64,000 nucleotides of DNA, from the NCBI GenBank assembly GCA_964540765.1, contig CAZINW010000003.1, positions 32,455 through 96,454 on the forward strand, written 5' to 3'. Source of the DNA: CAZJLN01 sp964540765 (GTDB lineage Bacteria; Chloroflexota; Anaerolineae; Anaerolineales; Anaerolineaceae). This document shows, one piece after another, positions 25,566 to 33,939 of this stretch. The notes under the pieces are model-generated. The model had not been told where the DNA came from, did no database searches, and saw nothing but the letters and a program-made list of their open reading frames with translations. A program made the position numbers and the translations under genes. The first letter of the stretch is position 1, and every line of letters starts with the position of its first letter.

Positions 25566-27567
25566 GTAATCTTACCTCTTGAAATATTGCTGTAATAAAG
25601 TCAAATAGCTGATTGAATAAAGTATAGAGGATGTATCCTGTTAACAGGAATAAAGCCATCGCAAATAGTGTCAGAAGGACATTCTTTAATGTCTCTGAAA
25701 ATGTATAATTATGAATTTCCTTGACCATGATAAAAAGCATGATCACGACCCATGCCCACATTAAATTCTGTGATAATGTGTAAATAAAGGCTTCATTTAA
25801 GGTCAATACATTGGATATTAACGCGATTGGTAATGCAAAAAGAGCATAAGGAAATAAACTATATGCACTGCCAGTGACAACATGCTTGACACGACCTTCA
25901 CCGTCACTGATCGTGGAGATCAGATAGTTGGCGATATTCCAAAGGATCATCGCTCCAAGTGTATATAACACTTCATTAGCCACGCTGATATCTGTGAAGG
26001 ATGTATATTTATTGAAAGTAAATCCTGTCAGGTAAAGCGTTAATACCCGGACTACGACAACCCATAAATATATGATCATTGCAAATGTCAAACTACCGCG
26101 AAGATTTTTCTTAATATAATAAAAACTGTCTGCCGGTTTTTTAATGAACCTGAACATAAAAACAAAATCATCGACTAGTTTATATCTTTGCAGACTTTTA
26201 AACCAATTCCTGATGGGATCAAACCATTTGTGACGTTTCTCAAGTCGATTAACAACCGTAAGGGCCACCCACAGTCCAACACCCCACAAAATGACCCTTG
26301 TCAATTGTTGCTGCAGAACCATATTTCGCAATTCCCAGTATGCCTGCGAATATCCGCTCTGGTCTTCAGAATATTTGTATGATGCAAGTGCTTTATCGAA
26401 ATCTCTCTCTTTAAAATAAGCATCTGCTATGGCTTGATAAGCCATAATAAAGGAACCGTTGTAGTTGATAACTTCTTCAAAGTATGGCTTGGCTTCAGTG
26501 TAATATCCTTCCATATAAAGACGAACACCAGCATGGACTTCCTTTGCAAAAGCTGTTGTCTCATAGGTGACAATGGCATTTTTGTCCTTATCAAGCACAT
26601 AAATCGATTCCCCATATCGTCCGATGGCAGTAGGATTCCTTAAAGTACCCAAACGTTGGTCGCCCTTATCTTGTGCGCCAAAAACAAATAACATCGTCCC
26701 ATTAAGGTCATACTCATATATCTGTCCAGTGGCATCAACAGCAATGACCAGACCCTCTTCGCTGATATCAATATCCCTAAAAGTGGTGGAACCAGCCGTG
26801 TCTGGGAAGATATTTTTACCTGAAACAGTGAACTTCCTGATGCTCTTTTGCCCTGAAGTACCAGCCGTGATCGTATACACCATTGATTGATGATCAATGG
26901 CAATATTGGAAGGTGAGGCAGCTTCATTCTTAATGAATTGAGCCATCTGTTCTTTTGTCAGAAATAACCTCTGTATGATCATGTTCAGAGACATCGTCGC
27001 TGTATTAGCTCCGAAATATCCGATGAAATTACCATTGGTATTCATCTGGATGATCCCATCAACCGAACCCTCGCTGATGATATACAAGTTTTTCCGAGCA
27101 TCAACCGCAATTTTTCGCGGCAGGAATTCCCTGCCTCTACCAAACAAAGGCTCAACAGGGCGACCGAATTGGTTCACCAGGTTTCCATCTTTGTCCAAAA
27201 TGACAATGGTATTACTCTTGGCGTCCGCAACATACATGACCCCTTCGTCGTCAACAAACAGACCTGTCGGTCCCTGCAAAACCCCTTCACCATATGAAGC
27301 GATGACCTCAAAATCCTTAAGCTTGACGATACGTCCATTACCGGTATCAGCCAGGTAGATAAAACCATCCGCTGTCATCATCATATCTTCGGCAGCAGAT
27401 ATGGGTAGGTCAATCTCAGCATTTGGTCGATAGGCATCTTGCGTCATGAAAAGCTGTCCCCCTGGTCCCAGCGCCCAGGTTGTATAAGGGGAATCAGCCC
27501 TCACTGAAGAAGGTGTAAGTGCCAGGAGCGAGACAATAATTATGATCTGAATTATTTTTTTCATCAT
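25558..27567 (-). CDS. NHL-repeat / TPR / Yip1 membrane protein
   Basis: A 669-residue three-part protein. A signal peptide (about residues 1-25) leads to an extracytoplasmic NHL beta-propeller (about 40-335) with repeats such as GFIYLADTGNGRIVKL and VMYVADAKSNTIVIL. A TPR-like helical pair (about 345-405: GYYTEAKPYFEEVI, AYFKERDFDKALASYK) follows. After one helix near 430 comes a C-terminal Yip1-type membrane domain with about five helices. The gene lies between the inner permease pair and the DUF5696-like gene and overlaps both. The propeller may bind a glycan or partner outside the cell while the Yip1 part sits in the membrane; that role is inference. Confidence 0.72.
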   Translation of the reverse strand: MMKKIIQIIIIVSLLALTPSSVRADSPYTTWALGPGGQLFMTQDAYRPNAEIDLPISAAEDMMMTADGFIYLADTGNGRIVKLKDFEVIASYGEGVLQGPTGLFVDDEGVMYVADAKSNTIVILDKDGNLVNQFGRPVEPLFGRGREFLPRKIAVDARKNLYIISEGSVDGIIQMNTNGNFIGYFGANTATMSLNMIIQRLFLTKEQMAQFIKNEAASPSNIAIDHQSMVYTITAGTSGQKSIRKFTVSGKNIFPDTAGSTTFRDIDISEEGLVIAVDATGQIYEYDLNGTMLFVFGAQDKGDQRLGTLRNPTAIGRYGESIYVLDKDKNAIVTYETTAFAKEVHAGVRLYMEGYYTEAKPYFEEVINYNGSFIMAYQAIADAYFKERDFDKALASYKYSEDQSGYSQAYWELRNMVLQQQLTRVILWGVGLWVALTVVNRLEKRHKWFDPIRNWFKSLQRYKLVDDFVFMFRFIKKPADSFYYIKKNLRGSLTFAMIIYLWVVVVRVLTLYLTGFTFNKYTSFTDISVANEVLYTLGAMILWNIANYLISTISDGEGRVKHVVTGSAYSLFPYALFALPIALISNVLTLNEAFIYTLSQNLMWAWVVIMLFIMVKEIHNYTFSETLKNVLLTLFAMALFLLTGYILYTLFNQLFDFITAIFQEVRLRG

Positions 27568-28478
27568 TTCAGTCCCGAATGTGACATTGTATTCATGACC
27601 TGACTTTGTAATAATGTGAAAATAATCAGGTTAGGCAAGAACATGATCAATGAGGCAGCAGCTGAAATGCCCTGACCAGCGACAGCATTTGCGCCTGATG
27701 CCGACGAAGTCAACGTGGAGAGAAAGAATGCGAAAGTCTTGAGGCTCTCATTGTTAATGTACATCGAAGAAATATCAGCATTATTCCAAGTAGCTTGAAA
27801 CGTTAAAATGGCAATGGTGGCTATGGCTGGCTTTATCATCGGAAGAATGATCCGACTGTAAATTAACACATCGTTCGCCCCATCAATCTGGGCTGCCTCG
27901 ACAACTTCATCCGGAATCCCATCAATGAACTGTTTGATCAAAAACAGACCCACCGGCATCGCCAATCCTGGCAAGATATGAACCAGGAAGGTGTCCATCA
28001 GGTTTAATCGCTCGATGATTAAGAAGCGTGGGATTGTTACAGCAATTGGTACGAACATCAAGGCAATGGTGTTGATCTCGAAAAGGACCTTTTTAAGCTT
28101 GAATCGTTTCTTTGATAGGGCATATGCTGCGGTTGTGGATACGACGATGGATGCTGCGACGGTTACAATCGTGATTAGAATACTGTTGAACAAATAACGA
28201 CTGACTGGTACACCGGAATTCGACATTTTCGTAAACAAGTCTGTGAAGTTCTTAAGGGTTGGATTGGTTACAAAAAAGCGTGGGGGATAAGCAAATAACT
28301 CATCTGGCGGTTTAAATGCATTTGAGAAAATATATATGATCGGCAAAACCATGATAAGGACCAATGGCAACAGAATAATGTAAAACTTAATCTGGCTAAC
28401 ATGAAAGCCTTTTGGATTTATCCTGCTATTCTGAAAACCTGAAAAACGGCTTGATATCCACTTATTTTTCCGTTTCAT
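27564..28478 (-). CDS. ABC sugar transporter permease, MalG type
   Basis: A 304-residue six-helix permease with N-terminal IIYIFSNAFKPPDELFAYPP, a common CUT1 MalG feature, and the EAA loop VEAAQIDGANDVLIYSRIIL followed by P. It is the second MalG-type protein of the operon; its MalF partner precedes it by 8 bases. Its stop overlaps the NHL-Yip1 gene by four bases. Confidence 0.9.
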   Translation of the reverse strand: MKRKNKWISSRFSGFQNSRINPKGFHVSQIKFYIILLPLVLIMVLPIIYIFSNAFKPPDELFAYPPRFFVTNPTLKNFTDLFTKMSNSGVPVSRYLFNSILITIVTVAASIVVSTTAAYALSKKRFKLKKVLFEINTIALMFVPIAVTIPRFLIIERLNLMDTFLVHILPGLAMPVGLFLIKQFIDGIPDEVVEAAQIDGANDVLIYSRIILPMIKPAIATIAILTFQATWNNADISSMYINNESLKTFAFFLSTLTSSASGANAVAGQGISAAASLIMFLPNLIIFTLLQSQVMNTMSHSGLK

Positions 28479-28486
28479 ATTTTCCT

Positions 28487-29413
28487 CTAATCACCACCAA
28501 ATAATTTGGTTGAAAATCTTGATAAGACCAGAACCATCAACAACAAAACAACTGAAACCGCAGCGGCATATCCCATTTCATAGCGCAAGAAACCAAAATC
28601 CTCAATATGATTGACAATCAATTGACCTGCATATTGAGGCGTCGGATTACCGCCGGATAGGGTCACACCGATGGCACCTGCCTGGAAGGTACCAACAATT
28701 GCCATCACCGCGCCAAATAACATTTGCGGCTTCATGGAAGGAATCGTGATATAAATGATTTCCTGGAAGCGGTTACTGATCCCATCAAGGCTACCTGCTT
28801 CATAAAGTTCCGGGTTGATCTCCAAAATTCCTGCAAGCATTGCCAAAAAGCCAACACCCATGCTGCCCCATAAAGTCACCACGATCATGATCGGCATCAG
28901 ATACTGGGGTGACTGAAGCCATTGAATGGGCTCTTGAATGATATTCAAACCCGTTAAAAAACTATTGAAGTAACCGTTTTGATCGCCGCTAAAGAAAGCC
29001 TTCCATACCACTGCCATGGCAACGCCTGAAGTCATGGATGGCGAATATAGAATCAGCGCCAAAATGGTACGCGGTATTTTTGGGAGCTGCGCCAAAATCC
29101 ATGCCAGGGTAAATGACAATAGGTAGCCGCCCGGGCCTACGATAACTGCAAACTCTATCGTGTTGGGCAGAACATATTTCATAAATATGTCATCCTGGGT
29201 TAACAGTACAACATAGTTTTTCAGCCCAATGAATGTTGGAAATTGGATCGTGTCAAAGCTGGTGAATGACAGGAGCATCGCCACCAATACAGGAACCACG
29301 ATGAAAATGATGAACATAAGCGCATACATCGACAAAAAGGCATAAGCGCTTCCTTCTTTATTGAGCCATTTATTAAATTTGGCATTCCGCTTAAAAATGT
29401 CAGTTGTTGCCAT
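28487..29413 (-). CDS. ABC sugar transporter permease, MalF type
   Basis: A 308-residue membrane protein with six helices, N-terminal FIIFIVVPVLVAMLLSFTSF and the EAA loop YEAGSLDGISNRFQEIIYIT. The conserved alanine of EAA is replaced by glycine (EAG), as in many sugar permeases. It overlaps the end of the large solute-binding-protein gene by 14 bases, which suggests that this binding protein and this permease pair work together. Confidence 0.9.
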   Translation of the reverse strand: MATTDIFKRNAKFNKWLNKEGSAYAFLSMYALMFIIFIVVPVLVAMLLSFTSFDTIQFPTFIGLKNYVVLLTQDDIFMKYVLPNTIEFAVIVGPGGYLLSFTLAWILAQLPKIPRTILALILYSPSMTSGVAMAVVWKAFFSGDQNGYFNSFLTGLNIIQEPIQWLQSPQYLMPIMIVVTLWGSMGVGFLAMLAGILEINPELYEAGSLDGISNRFQEIIYITIPSMKPQMLFGAVMAIVGTFQAGAIGVTLSGGNPTPQYAGQLIVNHIEDFGFLRYEMGYAAAVSVVLLLMVLVLSRFSTKLFGGD

Positions 29414-32306
29414 CCTCCATCCACCTTTTTACCGAGTCTATTGTCGGAATTTTAAATTCCTTAACTTTCACGCCATTTTCGATATATCCAAACTCTTCCA
29501 TTTTCCTGGTAATCTCACGATTGATGATGATAATAGAGTCGTCAAGCGCAACACGGGGATTTACGCCATCAAAAACAATTTTGTTCCAGGCATTGCTTAG
29601 TTCTCTTTCCTGCATATAACTACCGGGCAGTTTTATTGGCTCCTGCAACCATTCCCATTGCTCCAAAATGACTGCTTTATGCTCCTCTGAGATTGGTGAG
29701 TATTGAAATGCCTCAACATTGGCGGAATTCCATAAATAAGCCAGACCATAATTTAAAATCAATTGCTGCTGAAAATCCACTTGTGTTTCGGTGGACATCC
29801 ACCATTTCATAAATTCCCATGATTCATTGGGCTTGTCAGTATCAGCAAACATAATGCAGGCTTGAGCAGATCCGGTAGCATAGCGTAGTTCTGTTCCATC
29901 AGCCAAAACAGTCGCTGGATACAAGTCAATCGCCCATAACCCATTGATTTCCGGCGCAGCAGTGACCAGTTTTATGTACGTTTCAAAGTTGGATACACCG
30001 ATGGGCAGACTACCATACCGGAAACTATCATAAAAGCTTGATGTGGTCAGGGGCATTCCGTAAATGGTGAAACTATCTGTCATAAATTTGATGGCAGCAA
30101 TAGCTTCATCACTGCCCAGTCCGGTTGAAAAACCGTCCTCACTATACAATTTCGCATCATAATTAAAGATGTAAGGCGCAGTAACCAAGTAACCTTTGGT
30201 TCCGCTGCCACTGGAGAGGGGCGTATTGAAATTCATACCGTATCTTTGTAGTTCAGGAAGAATCTCAATGACCTCATTCCAAGTGCTTGGAATTGGGATG
30301 CCTAATGAATCCATAATGTCCTTCCGATAATAAGTCACCCAGAAATCCTGCGTTTCAGGAATGGCATAGACGGAATCGTTGATGATGTAACTTAATAGCG
30401 AACCGGGAGAATAAATATGGATGTAGGAATCAAAATCATCAAATGAGCGCAGGTCTTTTAATGCATTCCGAATTGCCAGTTCATAAGGGATATTGGTGCT
30501 GACACCCAAGGCTACATCCGGTTGAATACCCGCCGCATTGGCAAGAACCAATTTAGACTCATCTGGCATAATGGAGAACTTGACTTTAATGCCTGTATCA
30601 TTGGTAAACGACTCATCAGCCAGCGATTGCATGAGATCAACATATTGGCGCGGGCGATTAACCCAGATTTCAATTTCATCTTCACTGGCACCGATGGATT
30701 GATATTGATTAGGTTTAAATGAATTGACAAAGCGCTTGACCCCCTCAGAGAAGGAAGTCTCGAAAGGTACTTGGACCTGCTCTGGCGCACTATCTGCCGA
30801 ATGAATATAAATCTTATCCAAAGCCAGTGGCTGACTTTGCAGTAAGGGGAGAATATTGCCAAGCAATTGGGCAGCCGATCCCGAACCTTCGGAAAAACGA
30901 TTCATCCGGGAGGGTATCTTATCAGGGTCTTCCGCCAAGACAGTGATGTTGTCAATTGCCATTTGATAGGTCAGAATTTCTTCCGAACCACCGGTTTGAT
31001 TGATCGCGATTAACCCATCCACGTCCACGCGCAGGTCATCAGCAATGGCAATCAGTTGCTCTTTGATGTCAGGAATGTATTCAGTAATTTCCCATTCTTT
31101 ATTGACATCAACCTGGTTACCAGTCAGTTTTTTAATTTCCAGGGATAGGTTATTGATGTCTATCAAAACCTTTTTGATTTTCTCAATCGCGGAATAGTAA
31201 GGTGAATTATTGGCTTCAATCCCCAATACATTCGATCCCATCTGCATGAAGATCTTGTAGGGTGTCTCCCCGCCCAATGTCATGTTTGACCAGTCGTTGG
31301 AATAGTTGAATGCAACTTCATTCAGTTCGTCGAATAAAATAACATCATTAATGGTTACTCTTCTGAATACGGTAAAATTGTTTTTATAATTCTGGAGAGC
31401 TCTCAGAGTAATATAATAATAACCATCTTCTGGAACAGTAAATTCATAATAAACAGTACTTCCACTGCTTTCCCAGCTCTCTCCGCCAATGGTGTTCAAT
31501 AAGAGTCTGTTTGTGTCGTAAGGTGTCACACCCAGGCTGCGGTTAGTAACAGGTCGGATGGAAGTATCATTCTTAAATGAGGGAAATTCTGCTTCAATTT
31601 CGACAAAAAAGCCGGAAGTATCTTGAGCTTGGTTGTCTTGCAGATATTGGGAGTAACTGGGATATTCTGAAAATGCTGCAATATAGATACTACCCAACAG
31701 CATGGTTTCCTTGGTAAGCGTAAATTCAAATTCATGCTCCCCTTTACTTAAATGTAATTGCAGTGGGTATTCCTGGCTGAAATTCGCATCCCGCATGACC
31801 ACCTTTGTCCAACGGATCAACCTTTCCTGGCGGATCAAGGCATCATTTCCATACCTATCCAAGGGGAACTCATCAGTGGAGTTCTGATAAAAAATTGGGA
31901 AAACGATACGCCGTGTATCTGATGAAGGAAATTCATTATCCACCATGAGTTGACCTTCGGGTGCATTCATAAATGCTTCTGGGGCAGCCATGTCAAAAGA
32001 TATGGTATAAAACCCATCTTCAGCGATCTGAACCTTAAAGTTGATACCATCGCCTTGATTAAGGAATACACTCGGTTTTTCATACATATGAGCGATTTCA
32101 TGATCGCTGATTGGCAACCCGAACGAATCTGCAGAAATTTCTATTTCGTCCTTCAGTGCATCATCATCAGATAATTGGCTTTGTTTTCCAACAACAGATG
32201 AATTATGGTCTTCAACCAACATTGCATTAGCTGAATACGGCATAATTGTCATTAAGATAAAGACAGCTCCTATCAATCTTAGAAATTTAGTGAGTTTCAT
32301 TGACAT
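29400..32306 (-). CDS. Large modular extracellular solute-binding protein
   Basis: A 968-residue secreted protein, about twice the size of ordinary sugar-binding proteins. A signal peptide (about residues 1-28) is followed by two beta-sandwich regions resembling carbohydrate-binding modules (about 65-215 and 245-370), a helical linker with a coiled-coil tendency (about 375-520), and a C-terminal family 1 solute-binding domain (about 560-930) with VYAIPETQDFWVTYYRKDIM and later WEFMKWWMSTETQ. No lipobox is clear. The first ATG could also be two codons later. I infer capture of a polymer or oligosaccharide by the N-terminal modules and delivery to the coupled permeases. Confidence 0.78.
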   Translation of the reverse strand: MSMKLTKFLRLIGAVFILMTIMPYSANAMLVEDHNSSVVGKQSQLSDDDALKDEIEISADSFGLPISDHEIAHMYEKPSVFLNQGDGINFKVQIAEDGFYTISFDMAAPEAFMNAPEGQLMVDNEFPSSDTRRIVFPIFYQNSTDEFPLDRYGNDALIRQERLIRWTKVVMRDANFSQEYPLQLHLSKGEHEFEFTLTKETMLLGSIYIAAFSEYPSYSQYLQDNQAQDTSGFFVEIEAEFPSFKNDTSIRPVTNRSLGVTPYDTNRLLLNTIGGESWESSGSTVYYEFTVPEDGYYYITLRALQNYKNNFTVFRRVTINDVILFDELNEVAFNYSNDWSNMTLGGETPYKIFMQMGSNVLGIEANNSPYYSAIEKIKKVLIDINNLSLEIKKLTGNQVDVNKEWEITEYIPDIKEQLIAIADDLRVDVDGLIAINQTGGSEEILTYQMAIDNITVLAEDPDKIPSRMNRFSEGSGSAAQLLGNILPLLQSQPLALDKIYIHSADSAPEQVQVPFETSFSEGVKRFVNSFKPNQYQSIGASEDEIEIWVNRPRQYVDLMQSLADESFTNDTGIKVKFSIMPDESKLVLANAAGIQPDVALGVSTNIPYELAIRNALKDLRSFDDFDSYIHIYSPGSLLSYIINDSVYAIPETQDFWVTYYRKDIMDSLGIPIPSTWNEVIEILPELQRYGMNFNTPLSSGSGTKGYLVTAPYIFNYDAKLYSEDGFSTGLGSDEAIAAIKFMTDSFTIYGMPLTTSSFYDSFRYGSLPIGVSNFETYIKLVTAAPEINGLWAIDLYPATVLADGTELRYATGSAQACIMFADTDKPNESWEFMKWWMSTETQVDFQQQLILNYGLAYLWNSANVEAFQYSPISEEHKAVILEQWEWLQEPIKLPGSYMQERELSNAWNKIVFDGVNPRVALDDSIIIINREITRKMEEFGYIENGVKVKEFKIPTIDSVKRWMEDGNN

Positions 32307-32335
32307 ATCTTTTTCTATCTACTTCCATTATAGAG

Positions 32336-32367
32336 AAAGGGCGTCATGATTTCTCATGACGCCCTTT
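32336..32367 (-). terminator. Perfect stem-loop between the two binding-protein genes
   Basis: AAAGGGCGTCATGA pairs over 14 bases with TCATGACGCCCTTT around a four-base loop. Only TTT at the stem end serves as a T-run on the minus strand. It lies just after the stop of the 481-residue binding protein and before the start of the next gene, the normal place for a partial terminator or RNA-stabilising hairpin that raises binding-protein mRNA over the downstream genes. Confidence 0.75.
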
Positions 32368-32377
32368 TGATCATCAT

Positions 32378-33823
32378 TTATTTGCTCATCTCAGCTGTTG
32401 CATCAGCAATTATCTGATTGGCAAATTCCTCCAATTTCGCAGAATAGTCTTCGTATTTTATTGTTCCTTGAATGGCGGAATTGAACATGGTCCACATATT
32501 GACATCCTTTTCTTCACCGATGTCAACACCCGGCTTACCTTCATAGCGTGCATTTGCGTAGCCTGGAACGATCTTTGATAGTGATTCGAGCATGCTGTTG
32601 TCCAGGTTATCCAATGCCAGGAGGATGCCTGGCTTATCTACGAACTCTTTATAAAGTTCGATGGATGCATCATCAACCGAAACCGGCATTTTTGGTGCGG
32701 AACCCATTGCACGGGCTAATTCTGCTTCCGTGACATAGGCTTCGCTTGAGAAAGTCATCCACTTGGCAAAATTGTAGGCTTCTTCCAGGTTGGTGGTGGT
32801 CTTGGAAACCACCATTATGTCAAAAACAATTGCCTGATTGCCACCAGGAACACCGATGAAGTCCCATTCAAAAGTAGCACCTGACACATAGCCCGGTACT
32901 GACCAGGAAGCATCGTAACGCATGCCGACTTCTTGGTTTAGGAATAATTCCCAAGGACCGGTAGACTTGAAGTTTGCTTTTTGCTCGTCCGATAATCCCT
33001 GCCAGGTGTAAGGCTTCATCTCAGCAGTTTTAACAATGGCTTCTTTAAATTCGGGGGAGTTATAATTCATTTTTTCTCCGTCGTAACTGAACCATTTCAA
33101 ATCAGGGTTGAGCGTGTTCGAATACCATCCTGTGATCCACTCTTGTTCACACAAACCCAGGATGCCCTTATCAATATTGGTTAATGAGGTAACCGCTGTC
33201 TCCCATTCTTCAAGGGTGAAACCATATTCAGGCGCATCCAAGTTGGCTACCTCGTACAGATCTTTATTGACGAAATAACCCTGAACGAACTGGGCAGCTG
33301 GCAAACCAAGGACTTTACCGCTGTAAGTTAGACTGTCCTTTAGAGCCTGGGAAACATTTGCCCAATCCGGATCGGCTGCGACAAGTTCTGACAGATCAGC
33401 CAGCCAGCCGTTTTGTACATATAACGGAACTTTATCGCCCATGAAGACATCAGGCAACTCTCCCTTGGCAGCTAAAGCAGTCAATTTTGCGTTCCATTCG
33501 CCTTCACCTGACGTATCCACGATCTCTATTGTCACATGCGGGTTCAAATCCGTGTAAGCTTTGATCATTTGCCTTTGCAGGTTATTTTCTTCTTCGGTGC
33601 CAAGGTTCCAGTTCGCATATCTCAGCGTAACTGGCTCCTTCACTTCAGGTTTTTCTTCAGCCGCTTTTACAGGCTCTTCGGTTTTTGTCTCGACGGGCTC
33701 TTTAGTTTTTTCCGGTTCTGTCGTGACAGGTTCCGTTTCTGTCGGTGTCTTGGCACACCCGAAAAGAACTGCGGCTAGTACGATTGCGATCATCAGAGTG
33801 ATCAACTTTGTATATGTTTTCAT
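32378..33823 (-). CDS. Sugar ABC transporter substrate-binding lipoprotein
   Basis: A 481-residue family 1 extracellular binding protein. The signal peptide ends with the lipobox LFGC (Cys23), then a long Thr/Glu/Pro/Lys linker (about residues 24-65) lifts the domain from the membrane. The binding domain starts at VTLRYANWN and shows the usual segments ELPDVFMGDK and FAKWMTFSSEAY. AGGAG precedes the ATG by seven bases. It follows GH94 by 116 bases and is followed by a perfect stem-loop. It presumably feeds one of the two permease pairs. Confidence 0.92.
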   Translation of the reverse strand: MKTYTKLITLMIAIVLAAVLFGCAKTPTETEPVTTEPEKTKEPVETKTEEPVKAAEEKPEVKEPVTLRYANWNLGTEEENNLQRQMIKAYTDLNPHVTIEIVDTSGEGEWNAKLTALAAKGELPDVFMGDKVPLYVQNGWLADLSELVAADPDWANVSQALKDSLTYSGKVLGLPAAQFVQGYFVNKDLYEVANLDAPEYGFTLEEWETAVTSLTNIDKGILGLCEQEWITGWYSNTLNPDLKWFSYDGEKMNYNSPEFKEAIVKTAEMKPYTWQGLSDEQKANFKSTGPWELFLNQEVGMRYDASWSVPGYVSGATFEWDFIGVPGGNQAIVFDIMVVSKTTTNLEEAYNFAKWMTFSSEAYVTEAELARAMGSAPKMPVSVDDASIELYKEFVDKPGILLALDNLDNSMLESLSKIVPGYANARYEGKPGVDIGEEKDVNMWTMFNSAIQGTIKYEDYSAKLEEFANQIIADATAEMSK

Positions 33824-33939
33824 TTTTTTCTCCTCTTTTGTTTATTAATTCACTAACTTGTGGTGAGAATATGTCCTAATCCAACCTTCCTCAATACTTG
33901 CCTCCTTTCATGCTTGATCCATAATATTGTCCTTTGCAC

